Shown: piece after piece, positions 46,697 through 55,333 of the stretch
How the letters are laid out: the number at the start of each line of letters is the position of its first letter
Numbering within the stretch: the first letter of the stretch is position 1
DNA from: Paracoccus everestensis
Lineage (GTDB): Bacteria; Pseudomonadota; Alphaproteobacteria; Rhodobacterales; Rhodobacteraceae
Length of the DNA: 64,000 bases
Direction: 5' to 3'
Assembly (NCBI RefSeq): GCF_021491915.1
Contig: NZ_CP090836.1
Coordinates: 1,660,501 to 1,724,500 of the forward strand
Made by a program: the position numbers and the translations under genes
Notes under the pieces: model-generated
What the model was told of the DNA's origin: nothing
Database searches by the model: none
What the model saw: only the letters and a program-made list of their open reading frames with translations

Positions 46697-48034
46697 CTAT
46701 GCCGCAATGGAAACTCGATTGACGCGCCGTGTGGCACGGATGCTTTCGGATACGGTGTAGCGCTCGGTGATCAGGGCCTTTGCCTCGGCAAGAGAGATCT
46801 CGCGCCCGTCTCGGTCACGCAAGATATATGGCTTCCCAGTTCGCAAAACGTGGAAGATGCGGCTGACGAGCCGATTGGCGACGGCGCAGAGGGCTTGCTT
46901 GTGGTGGTGGCTCCGGTGGGTCATCATCTTGCAGTAGACCTCGGCAAGATCAGGATCGATCTTTCGGGCGGCGTCGGCTGCCAGCATAAGAGCACGCTTG
47001 ATCCGATCATTGCCGCCTTGGGTGATCTTCTGGCCTGGCCTTTCGGTGCCGCCGCTGTCCGAACGGCGCGGAAACAGACCGCAGAAGCCGCGAATGTGTC
47101 GCTCAGATTGGAAGCGGTCGGCACAATGGAGCACCCCCAGCAGCACGGGTGCCAGATGGCGACCGATGCCGGGGATGGTGCGCAGGACATCTTCGGGCTG
47201 CAATTCGCAGTAAATTGCCTCGATCTTGAGCGTCAACTGGTCCCGAGCGAGCATGTTGACCTTCATGACATCAATCTCGATGCAGATCTCGGCCTGCAGT
47301 TCAGTAAAGTCGAGATGATCGCGATGAAGGGCAAGGGCTTCCCGGGCGGCCTGGCGGAGCCCTTCGATAAGCGCATCAACAAAGGCACCGCTATGAGGAT
47401 GATTTCCGCTGGCATGCAGGGCAATGAAGCGTGCGATCGTAGACCTTCGCGCCTTGAGGACTACCTCCGGATCGACCCAATGCTGCAGAAGCGCCATGGC
47501 GAGCCGGGTGCCGAAGTCTGGCAGCACGCGCTCGAGAAGCGGGGATGCCCATCGAACGAGATCGAGAAGCCGACGCTTGGCTGAGGCAACGGCATCCTGG
47601 AAGCGGCTGCGCTGCTTGGTAAGACGCTGCAAGGCATGGCTCTTCGGGGCTGGGATATGAACCGGATCGAGCCTCGGCCCTCCGAAGCTCGGAATGGCAG
47701 CCAAGACATGCGCATCCGCCAGATCGGTCTTGGCGTGTTCAGACAGGTAGCGGCGCAGGGCCTTCACCCGCTTGCCTTTGACGCGCGCGACTGCGACGCC
47801 GACATCGGCGAGCCGGTGGGCAACCGGAAACCAGCTCATGCCGGTGGGTTCCATGATCGCCTGCACGCAGTCATCCGGGCCTATATCGGAGATTGCGCGC
47901 GCAACGAAAGCGTCTAGGGAGCAAGGGTTGTGACGGAACCGTATGGGCCGGCCGACAGGCTGGCCATTGTCGTAGATCTGGGCGACATGATCACCTCGGA
48001 TGGCGAGGTCTATTCCAATCGTTCTGTTGATCAT
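46697..48034 (-). CDS. IS110-family transposase (DEDD recombinase)
   Basis: 445 residues, apparently intact. N-terminal RuvC-like DEDD domain: Asp in IGIDLAIRGDH, Glu in MEPTGMSW, and Asp pair in SEHAKTDLADAHVLA. C-terminal Tnp domain with RTIPGIGRHLAPVLLG and GFCGLFPRRSDSGG, and the catalytic Ser region. Family members use a structured bridge RNA from the element end to pair donor and target DNA. Start MINRTIGIDL at 48034 fits the family. Confidence 0.92.
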   Translation of the reverse strand: MINRTIGIDLAIRGDHVAQIYDNGQPVGRPIRFRHNPCSLDAFVARAISDIGPDDCVQAIMEPTGMSWFPVAHRLADVGVAVARVKGKRVKALRRYLSEHAKTDLADAHVLAAIPSFGGPRLDPVHIPAPKSHALQRLTKQRSRFQDAVASAKRRLLDLVRWASPLLERVLPDFGTRLAMALLQHWVDPEVVLKARRSTIARFIALHASGNHPHSGAFVDALIEGLRQAAREALALHRDHLDFTELQAEICIEIDVMKVNMLARDQLTLKIEAIYCELQPEDVLRTIPGIGRHLAPVLLGVLHCADRFQSERHIRGFCGLFPRRSDSGGTERPGQKITQGGNDRIKRALMLAADAARKIDPDLAEVYCKMMTHRSHHHKQALCAVANRLVSRIFHVLRTGKPYILRDRDGREISLAEAKALITERYTVSESIRATRRVNRVSIAA

Positions 48035-48358
48035 TGCTAGGATCCTTGTTGGTGAAGAACCACGCGTCGCCAGCACAGTCAGGTATGTCATTCGTGGCCT
48101 ATGCTTCCGGCGGGAAGCGACACCACAATCGTGTTACACTTGCCTCGTCGACGCGGCCGGATCGGGATTATGATTTCACGGTCACGAGACGATCTTCGGA
48201 TCTCTCAGGGTCTTCGACCCGAACCGGCCCGGTTCGCGTCGACACATTGACCCGGTTCCAGAATATCGGGAACCGGATCTGATCCGCGATCACCTCGTCG
48301 AAGCAAGATCAGCACTGTCTTCCCCGTGGCATCAGACCCGGCCCGCTATGGATACCTG
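48035..48358 (-). ncRNA. Non-coding end of the IS110 element, candidate bridge RNA
   Basis: 324 bases upstream of the transposase with four clean hairpins: CCGGTTCC / GGAACCGG (48252-48276, 9-base loop), CGAACCGG / CCGGTTCG (48220-48236), GGGTC-TTC-GACCC (48208-48220), GCTTCC / GGAAGC (48103-48118). Long structured non-coding DNA 5' of the transposase is where bridge RNAs of the IS110 group lie. Guide loops could not be assigned by eye. Confidence 0.45.
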
Positions 48359-48673
48359 CGTTTTCCCGGTCGCGGGCGGCCCCAGAAGCAGTGTCGTGTC
48401 GCCATGCGCGATCCACCGGCTGGTCGCGAGTTAGCGGATCTGCCCCGGATCCAGCGAAGGCCACGCTTCGAACTCGAAGCCCGCGAGTTCACGCACAAAC
48501 GGAAACTGCGCGAGCTTGCTTGCCATGGATATGCGCCGCTCGTCGCGCCGGGCGGGCTCGCGCCGGACCAGAAAGGCCAGGGACTCGCGCAAGGTCATGT
48601 CAGCCCGTGCGGCTTCGTCCAGCAGGGTGTCGAGCTGGTCCCAAGTGGCCGTGAGCTTGAGCCGGTCGAGCAT
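48359..48673 (-). pseudogene. istB: istB helper ATPase, 5' half (IS21 family)
   Basis: From ATG at 48673: LDRLKLTATWDQLDTLLDEAA, then LAFLVRREPARRDERR and FPFVRELAGFEFEA, the N-terminal IstB domain. A TAA at 48431 interrupts the frame, after which LATSRWIAHGDTTLLLGPP and ATGKT (Walker A) continue in frame up to the IS110 insertion. Two lesions, nonsense mutation and insertion. Confidence 0.85.
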
Positions 48674-48704
48674 TGCCAGCAGTGTTCGTGATCAACCGCT
48701 GTCA

Positions 48705-49044
48705 TCACCAGCCTCCTCCGACAACCGCTTCATACGCGGCAAGCGGGCGCAGCAAGGCAGGTGTCTGGATGCTCGGTGCCGGCTCCTCCTGGATCGGTCC
48801 GCCTCCAACCACATCGATCAGGTGCGCCTTGTCGGTGACCCATTGACGGCGGCTCTGACAAACCGGATGGTCGGCCACCACGTTGCCGGCATGACGCACG
48901 ATCATGCGGCCAGCAAGGACCAGGACCGCACGGTCTCGCCGACCAGGCGCCAGGGCACCGAGTAGCTGTTAGTATCTAGGTCGATTGCGCAGTCGGGACG
49001 AACCTTGCGGATCAGGTCACGCAACTGACCAAACGGAGCCCGAC
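48705..49044 (-). pseudogene. istA: istA transposase, 3' fragment (IS21 family)
   Basis: RPDCAIDLDTNSYSVPWRLVGE is the C-terminal beta-barrel region of IstA, and after a frameshift near 48905 MIVRHAGNVVADHPVCQS and the end ALLRPLAAYEAVVGGGW follow. The rest of istA is missing: the fragment stops where the IS3 element begins (49045). 31 bases separate it from istB. Confidence 0.75.
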
Positions 49045-49327
49045 TGGACCTGTCGCGGCTTGGTGGCGCTCCTTTGATAGCACAATGTGCGGCAAAGGAG
49101 ATGAACCCTGGGCACAGGCAGGACGGATGAGTTTCGCAAGGATGCGGTGCGCATTGCACGGACGAGCGGGCTTTCGCGACGTCAGATTGCGGATGATCTG
49201 GGGGTCGGCGTGTCGACCTTGAACCCATGGGGGAACGCCCATCGCGACACGGATGTGGTCTCAGCAGAGGACCGCGAGCTTGCCCGGAGAATAACGGCTT
49301 GGGCGCGAGATCCGCATCCTCAAGGAT

Positions 49328-49380
49328 TTGAGCCGGATCCGCGAAACAGTCTGGGGGATTGTTTCCCCGGCGAAAGGGGG
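49328..49380 (+). repeat. Palindromic insert of a second type, in IS3 orfA
   Basis: About 50 bases interrupt the expected ILKEERE coding stretch. Inner arms GAAACAGTC / GATTGTTTC pair around TGGGG. Its core differs from copies A-C. Confidence 0.4.
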
Positions 49381-49887
49381 AGATCCTGGAAAAAAGCCAC
49401 CCAGTTCTTCGCGAGCCAAAAGCCGTGCGGTTCAGGTTCGTCGAAGAGCAGCGTGGGGCCTTCCCGATCGACCGGCTGTGCCAGGTGAGGAATGTCAGCC
49501 CCCGCGGGCTGCGGGCCTTTTGCAGCCGCCCGGCCAGTCGCTGGCAGCGCATGGACATGGTTGTTCTTGCCCCTGTCAAGGAACAGTCGCGTCTGAGCCT
49601 GGGCAGCCATGGCCGTCCCCGGATGACTGAGGAACTGAAGGAAGTTGGCATCGATGTAGGCCATCGCCGGGGCGGGCGACTGATGCGGGAGAACGGGATC
49701 GTCGTTGAAAGAACGCGCAAATTCAAGGCGACCACGGACAGCAATCACGCCTTCAACAGCGCGCCGAACCCGGCTTGGATCGTGACTTCATGGCAGATCG
49801 GCCCGACCAGAACCGAAAGACCGCGCAGCGACATGGGCGGGCGACATCAGCTACATCTGGACCCGCGAGGGTTGGCTGCATCTGGCG

Positions 49888-49930
49888 CTCGACCATGGTC
49901 CTCGGACCGGTGGCGGACATGGCCTCGCTC
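49888..49930 (+). repeat. Palindromic insert, copy B (in IS3 orfB)
   Basis: 43 bases between WLxLA and the LDLH motif where about six are expected. Core CTCGGACCGGTGGCG at 49901-49915; arms CCATGGTCC and GGACATGG pair with one gap. Net excess about 37 bases, shifting the frame. Confidence 0.55.
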
Positions 49931-50458
49931 CTGGACCTGCACTGCCGGCGCGTGATCGGCTGGGCCGCGAGCCAACCGCAGGAAACGCGATCTGGCGATC
50001 CGGGCATTGAGAATGGCCATCGCCCTGCGATCACCGCCGCGGGGCCGCGTCTTCCACGAGCTGACGCGGCTCGCAACACTGTTCGCATGACTACCGGAAG
50101 GTCCCGCGCGAACATGGCCTGCAAGCGTCGCTGAGCGGCAAAGGCAACTGTTACGACAATGCCGCCGTCGAACCTTTCTTCAAAACCATCAAGGCCGAAC
50201 TGATCGGGCGCAGGTCGTGGGAAACGCGTCGCCAGGCTGAGACAGCCATCTTCCAATACATCAACGGCTTTTATAACTCGCGCCGTCGGCATTCAGCATC
50301 GGGAGGAAAAACCCCCTTGGCCCTTGAGCGCCAAGCAGCCTGAACGAGCACCAGAGCAGCACAAATACGGGACAGGGCCAATGCGCGCTAAGCGACACCA
50401 TGGCAAGGGAACCACAAACCTACATGAAATGCAACTGTAGTACTAGATCCCGTTGCAT

Positions 50459-51455
50459 TCAATCGACCTCATGCCCTGCGGCTTTGAAGTAGTTGTAGCA
50501 TTCCTCGTCGGAGAAGAGGTCGCAGACCTTGCCAACCGCCGCCCAAAGCTGATCGTAGGTTCGGGCGGCGGCTTTTCTGATCAGCGCCTTGAGTTTGGAG
50601 AAGGCCATTTCGATCGGGTTGAGGTCAGGACTGTATGGCGTCCGGCGCAGGAACCACGCGCCGACATCGCGCAGCGCTGCCGCTGCGGCAGGACTTTTAT
50701 GGCTGGAAAGGTTGTCCAGAATGACAACGTCGCCGGGATGGAGTGTCGGGACCAACTGGGTTTTGGGATAAAGGTTGAACATCTCGGCGTTCATTGCCCC
50801 ATCGATCACCCAAGGCGCGTCCAACCGGTCATGGCGCAGAGCTGCAATGAAGGTCTGGCTCCGCCAATGTCCGAACGGCGCATGATCGACGAGGCGCTGC
50901 CCACAAGGCGCCCAGCCGGTGGTCTTGGTCATGTTCGTCTTGATTCCGTTCGGCGTGGCCCTCGGACCGGTGGCGGGCTCACGCCTCACCATCAAGGAAA
51001 GCCAGCCGCTCTAGGTGATTGGCCATGAAAGGCTGGCGCCTCGCGATCCAGACATGACGCAGGCCAGCGACGCCCTGGCGCTTCTGTTCAAGCGCCTGCA
51101 GGGCTTTTTTGTGTGTCAGTCCGAGCCCGCGCAACACCCGCCAGACGGTGGCACGGTGGACGGCGATGCCGTGGGTTTTTGCCAGTTCGACCACCAACTC
51201 ATCAAGCGTTATCTCACCTTTGGCCGTAACACGCGCCTTGAGCCAACTGGTCACGCCGGCGAGCTTGCCATGTCCCCCACCATTGCCTTGCCGCCTCGGC
51301 CTCAGCAACCCGGTCTCGCGCCGCAGCTTCACCAGATCGTTGACGAATTTGGGCGACACTCGAAAGTGCCGCGCCACCTCGCGATGCCTGTGGCCTTCAT
51401 CCACATACGCGACACCCCGCGTCCGAAGCTCCATTGGATGTGGCTTGCCCATCAA
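50459..51455 (-). pseudogene. IS630-family transposase, broken
   Basis: N-terminal part from 51455: helix-turn-helix (REVARHFRVSPKFVNDLVKL) and VHRATVWRVLRGLGLTHKK, running into LERLAFLDG with the first catalytic Asp. Then palindromic copy C breaks the frame, and the second part resumes with TNMTKTTGWAPCGQRLVDHA, ILDNLSSHKS (second Asp) and YSPDLNPIEMAFSKLKALI (Glu). All three DDE residues are present, so the insert is the only clear lesion. Confidence 0.85.
50945..50990 (+). repeat. Palindromic insert, copy C (in IS630 transposase)
   Basis: About 45 bases where about eight are expected. Core CTCGGACCGGTGGCG at 50961-50975; arms GGCGTGGCCC and GGGCTCACGCC pair with one extra base. Net excess about 37 bases. 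Confidence 0.55.
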
Positions 51456-51588
51456 CTAACCCATACCTGCCTCAGCAAAAGGGAAGCACATCCCAAGAAA
51501 CGGGGAATCCTGAATCTAATGCCCGCGATACGCTGTAGTGGCACGGGCGCGACATCAAACGCTCACGCCTGCGCCTCGTGTTGCCGTC

Positions 51589-52617
51589 CTAGTGAGGCCC
51601 ATCCCCGGAAAAGTAGTCCTCGCAAGCAGCCTGGACCCTGTCGACCGATGCATTATCGACATCCAGATGCGTGACCCACCGCAGGTTGCCATAGCGGCCG
51701 CCGACGGCGATGCCGCGATCGGCCAGGAAACGCCGGAAGGCATCCACGTCGATGGCAACGGGTGTCATGAACACCATGTTGGTTTGCGCCGGTCCGGATC
51801 CCAACTCAAGAAAGGCTGCCAGGACATCGGCAAGGCGCGCGGCACGGGCGTGGTCGTCCGCCAGTCGCGCGACGTTGTGTTCAAGCGCGTGGATGCCCGC
51901 AGCCGCCAGGATGCCCGTCTGCCGCATCCCGCCCCCCAGCATCTTGCGCAGCCTGCGGGCGGCCTGGATCAGATCCCTCGGCCCAGCCAGGACCGAGCCT
52001 ACGGGCGCCCCCAACCCCTTCGACAGGCACAGCGAGACCGTGTCGAAACCCCGTGCAAGCACGTCCGCCTCGCAGCCGGTGGCGACGGAGGCATTCATCA
52101 GCCGCGCGCCGTCCAGATGGGTGCCCAGGCCATGCCTGCGTGCCAGCCCGGTCGCGGCCTCCAGATAGGCAGGGTCCAGCACCGACCCGCTGAAGGTGTT
52201 TTCCAAGGTCAGAAGCCTGGTGCGGGCATGGTGGAAATCGTCAGGCTTGATCGCGTCTTCGATCGCGGCCAGAGAGATGGTCCCGTCCGGCTCATTGGGC
52301 AACGGCTGCGGCTGGATCGAACCCAGCACCGCCGCCCCGCCTCCTTCATAAAGAAAGGTATGCGCCTTGTGCCCGACCAGGTATTCGTCGCCCCGGCCGC
52401 AATGCGCCATCAGTGCGGCAAGATTCGACTGCGTGCCCGTTGGAAAGAACAACGCCGCCTCCTTGCCAAGGCGCTCTGCCGCCATAGCCTCGAGCCTGTG
52501 GGTGGTCGGGCAGTCCTCGTAAACCGCATCCCCGACCGCGGCCGAGGCCATGACGGCCCGCATCGCAGCATCCGGCCGCGTCACGGTGTCCGAGCGAAAG
52601 TCATCCATGCCTGTCAT
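51589..52617 (-). CDS. ltaE: Low-specificity L-threonine aldolase
   Basis: 342-residue PLP enzyme splitting L-threonine or allo-threonine to glycine and acetaldehyde. Motifs: FRSDTVTRPDAAMRAVM, GTQSNLAALMAH, ENTFSGSVLDP, HLDGARLMNA, and PLP Lys in SLCLSKGLGAPVGSVL. ATG at 52617; a second ATG three codons later is possible. The 200-base gap upstream shows nothing I can assign. Confidence 0.94.
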   Translation of the reverse strand: MTGMDDFRSDTVTRPDAAMRAVMASAAVGDAVYEDCPTTHRLEAMAAERLGKEAALFFPTGTQSNLAALMAHCGRGDEYLVGHKAHTFLYEGGGAAVLGSIQPQPLPNEPDGTISLAAIEDAIKPDDFHHARTRLLTLENTFSGSVLDPAYLEAATGLARRHGLGTHLDGARLMNASVATGCEADVLARGFDTVSLCLSKGLGAPVGSVLAGPRDLIQAARRLRKMLGGGMRQTGILAAAGIHALEHNVARLADDHARAARLADVLAAFLELGSGPAQTNMVFMTPVAIDVDAFRRFLADRGIAVGGRYGNLRWVTHLDVDNASVDRVQAACEDYFSGDGPH

Positions 52618-52820
52618 GTACCGTTCCCTTGGCGGGCCGAGGGTGGCCCGAAGGCAGGAAAGCCGCCGCCGGGCCGAAGATCAAGCTGTTGCCTGCGCCT
52701 TCCCCTTGGTGTCTTGCGACCGACTGGGCGCTTGGCTCGTGGTCTGCAACATAGGCAGCACCTTGGAGGCAGACGCCCCGGCAGTGCCATGAACCACCTG
52801 AGGAACGACTGACGCCCCGG

Positions 52821-53933
52821 TCAAGGCCGTTGCGGCGTCAGCAGATACTTCGCGCCTGTGGACTTGCGCGTATAGGCCGCGACCGTGTCGGGCCGAAGCG
52901 CCTGCTCCAGCGTGATGCGGGCCGTATAGTGGCTTGCGAAGGTGGTGGTCATTTCGTCCAGGATCCGCTTGCGCATGGCTTCGACCGTTCCCGGATCAAG
53001 GCGGCGCAGCGCGTGGAACAACAGCCAGCCGCCAACGCTCCAGGTAAAGCCGAAGCCGCGCCGCAGGATCGAAGGCCCGGTATCCAGCGCGCCATAGATA
53101 TAGCCCTGCTTCATCACGGCCGAGCCATAGCGGTCATAGCTGGTCATGCGGCGCATCGCGACCGCCTCCATGGCGTTCAGGATGATGCTGGTCATCTCGC
53201 CCCCGCCGATGGCGTCAAAGGACAGGGTGGCGCCGGTCGCGTCGATGGCCTCTGTCAGGTCGTGGCGGAAGCTGTCGGTGCTGCTGTCCACCACATGGAC
53301 CGCCCCAAGACTGCGCAACAGGGCCACCTGTTCCTGGCTGCGGACGATATTGACCAGGCCGATGCCGTCCGCCTTGCAGATGCGCACCAGCATCTGTCCC
53401 AGGTTGGATGCCGCCGGGGCGTGAACGATCGCCTTGTGTCCCTCGGCCCGCATCGTCTCGACAAAGCCAAGCGCGGTCAGGGGATTGACGAACAGCGCCG
53501 CGCCCTCTTCGGCCGAGGCGCCGTCCGGCAGCACCAGGCAATCCTTGGCCGCGATCAGCCGCAGGCTGGCATACATCGCGCCGCCCAGCATCGCGACCCG
53601 CTTGCCGATCAGATGTTGCTGGTCCGGGCCTGCCGCAATGACGATGCCCGCCCCTTCGTTGCCGATGGGCAGCGACTGGTCGATGCGCGCCTGCATGGCG
53701 GGCATGGCGCGGTCGGGAATGCGCGCCGTCAACGCCTGTCCGTCAAAGTGGAGGCTGTCCATATCGGCCGGCCCGAACATGAGGCCCAGATCGGACGGAT
53801 TGATGGGTGCCGCCTCAACCTGCACCAGAACCTCTCCCGGTCCCGGTTCGGCCAGGCGCACCGTCGCAAGTTCCAGGCGCAGCGTGCCATCCGCGCGCAC
53901 AATCGATCTCATTTCCAAGCTGTCGTGATCCAT
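52821..53933 (-). CDS. Zinc-independent MDR-family quinone oxidoreductase-like protein
   Basis: 370 residues: GroES-like N-domain (EPGPGEVLVQVEAAPINPSDLG) and a Rossmann domain with APAASNLGQMLVRICKADG in place of the AAGGVG motif. Zinc ligands are absent. Likely NADPH-dependent reduction of a quinone or enone. Start at 53933 with CGGAGGG upstream. Confidence 0.85.
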   Translation of the reverse strand: MDHDSLEMRSIVRADGTLRLELATVRLAEPGPGEVLVQVEAAPINPSDLGLMFGPADMDSLHFDGQALTARIPDRAMPAMQARIDQSLPIGNEGAGIVIAAGPDQQHLIGKRVAMLGGAMYASLRLIAAKDCLVLPDGASAEEGAALFVNPLTALGFVETMRAEGHKAIVHAPAASNLGQMLVRICKADGIGLVNIVRSQEQVALLRSLGAVHVVDSSTDSFRHDLTEAIDATGATLSFDAIGGGEMTSIILNAMEAVAMRRMTSYDRYGSAVMKQGYIYGALDTGPSILRRGFGFTWSVGGWLLFHALRRLDPGTVEAMRKRILDEMTTTFASHYTARITLEQALRPDTVAAYTRKSTGAKYLLTPQRP

Positions 53934-54181
53934 GTGCCCTCCGTTGCAGTCCCGGCAATAGTTCCGCATTGGCGGGCGGTGTTCAACCGCCACTCTAGTG
54001 CCCTTATCCCAGGGACGTTGGATGGCACCGGTCCCTGCGCGCTAACGAGTGAATTTTGGGAACCGCATCGTTCCCGAAATGCACCCCATGATCAGTGCGC
54101 TGCGGTGCGGGCCTGTTGATCCGGGGCAATCGTGTCTCACAGTTCATCACAGACCATGGTCCGCCGCAGGGTCGTATCTCC

Positions 54182-54400
54182 TCAATGCGCCTCCACCCCC
54201 TTCTGGAACCACGCGGCGAAGGCAGCCTCGGTTACACCGCCCGAAGCCAGATCTTCCCTCATACGAACGCCTTGGACCGGTTCGGGGAGAAAGCCCAAGC
54301 CGTTGAGGCGCACGAAGGTCAGTGCCGTGACAAAGGCCGTGCGCTTGTTGCCATCGACAAAGGCGTGCGCCTTCGATGCGGTATCGCTTCCGGGGCCAAC
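54182..54400 (-). pseudogene. Fragment of a Doc/Fic-family toxin
   Basis: The Fic/Doc catalytic motif is seen as KAHAFVDGNKRTAFVTALTF (HxFx-D/E-GNKR form), followed by VRLNGLGF and a Doc-like tail ending in AAWFQKGVEAH. The N-terminal part is missing: upstream of the motif the sequence is unrelated, and no Phd antitoxin is nearby. Residual toxin half of a lost addiction module. Confidence 0.65.
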
Positions 54401-54485
54401 CCACACCACTGCATTCGCGTCTGGACACGGACTGCGGCACAGGGCAATCACACGCCATGGGCGTCGGCGGGTTCCTGCCGGCACG

Positions 54486-54519
54486 CACGAAGCGTCTTCC
54501 ACCCATGGGGCGCTTCGTG
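54486..54519. repeat. Inverted repeat upstream of minC
   Basis: CACGAAGCG / CGCTTCGTG (54486-54494, 54511-54519) with a 16-base loop containing CCCATGGGG. It lies 70 bases before minC, in the non-homologous sequence next to the Doc fragment. Operator or scar; cannot tell. Confidence 0.3.
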
Positions 54520-54589
54520 GGAAATGGCCCCCTAACAAGAGCGGCGTGGCCCGAGTCGCGATCCGCCAGAGCAGGAGCAGAGTGTCGAC

Positions 54590-55333
54590 GTGTCAGAAGG
54601 ATACGCCCGTGCCCGGCATGACCGGCCCTCGGCCAAGACAGCCACGTTCCAGGTTCGCGGCCGCTTCCTGACCGTTCTGGCGCTTCGGATCGACGGCGAC
54701 ATGGCCGACGACCGCTTCCATGCGCAACTGGATGAACAACTGGGCCGCACGCCGCAGTTCTTTTCCGGCGCGCCGATGGTGCTGGATCTGGGCCAGTCCC
54801 CGGGCTTCCAGGAACCGGACCGTATCCGCACCCTGCTGGACAGTCTGCGCCAGCGTGAACTGCGGGTGTTCGGCGTCCAGAATGCCGCCGGATTTGACCC
54901 GGCTCTGCTTGACGACCTGGGGCTGATTGCCGTGAACACCGGCCGCGATGCCCCTCTGCCCCGCGATCCCGGCCCCGCGCCGGCCGCCATCCCACCTCGA
55001 CCGGCCGAGACCAAGGTCATCCGCTCTCCGGTGCGGTCGGGCCAGATGATCGTGGCCGATCAGGGCGACCTGACCGTGATCGGAACGGTCGCCTCGGGGG
55101 CGGAGCTGATCGCGGCAGGCAATATCCACGTCTATGGCACGTTACGGGGTCGGGCCATGGCGGGCTGCCACGGCAACGAAAACGCCCATATCTTCTGCCA
55201 GAACCTGGACGCCGAACTGGTGGCCATCGCGGGCCTCTACCAGACCAGCGAGACGCTGGATCAGGCCGCCCGAGACCGCTGCACCCATATTTACCTGGAG
55301 AACGAGAAACTTCGCATGGAGGTAATCGCATGA
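54590..55333 (+). CDS. minC: Septum site-determining protein MinC
   Basis: 247 residues: N-domain (FQVRGRFLTVLALRID, FFSGAPMVLDLG), linker rich in Pro, and C-terminal beta-helix (SGQMIVADQGDLTVIGTVASGAEL, GNIHVYGTLRGRAMAG) that binds MinD. Inhibits FtsZ polymerisation away from midcell. GTG start at 54590. Overlaps minD by four bases. Confidence 0.95.
   Translation: MSEGYARARHDRPSAKTATFQVRGRFLTVLALRIDGDMADDRFHAQLDEQLGRTPQFFSGAPMVLDLGQSPGFQEPDRIRTLLDSLRQRELRVFGVQNAAGFDPALLDDLGLIAVNTGRDAPLPRDPGPAPAAIPPRPAETKVIRSPVRSGQMIVADQGDLTVIGTVASGAELIAAGNIHVYGTLRGRAMAGCHGNENAHIFCQNLDAELVAIAGLYQTSETLDQAARDRCTHIYLENEKLRMEVIA

Larger units (their letters stand above)
46665..48358 (-). mobile_element. IS110-family insertion sequence inside istB
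   Basis: Boundaries deduced from rejoining istB: ...GCCAGATG | CGTTTTCCC... on the plus strand. The 1694-bp element carries one intact transposase, 324 bases of non-coding DNA upstream of it and only 32 bases downstream. Near the ends lie imperfect inverted repeats GTACCGATAGCG (46670-46681) and CGCTATGGATAC (48344-48355), ten of twelve positions pairing, set a few bases inside the termini. No target duplication is seen, as expected for this family. Confidence 0.75.
49108..50343 (+). pseudogene. IS3-family transposase orfA/orfB, broken
   Basis: orfA: GTGRTDEFRKDAVRIARTSG and RRQIADDLGVGVSTLN, ending KKATQFFASQKP after an insert at 49328-49380. orfB: VRFRFVEEQRGAFPIDRLCQ, RLSLGSHGRPRMTEELKEVG, RDFMADRP, then palindromic copy B, RRVIGWAAS and near the end GNCYDNAAVEPFFKTIKAEL (DDE Glu). 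At least five frame changes. The start codon position holds CTG seven bases after AAAGGAG, probably a decayed ATG. Confidence 0.8.
49045..50380 (+). mobile_element. Degenerate IS3-family insertion sequence
   Basis: Imperfect terminal repeats begin TGGACCTGTC at the left (49045) and TGGCCCTGTC at the right (reading inward from 50380); 16 of the first 21 positions agree. Between them lie the remains of orfA and orfB. No matching target duplication flanks it. It replaces the upstream part of istA. Confidence 0.7.

Noticed and set aside
48160..48215. ACGAGACGATCTTCGGATCT resembles a sequencing adapter end (16 of 20 positions)
   Set aside because: Four mismatches, and the stretch lies inside a structured IS110 end that rejoins cleanly with istB. 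Chance similarity is more likely than contamination.
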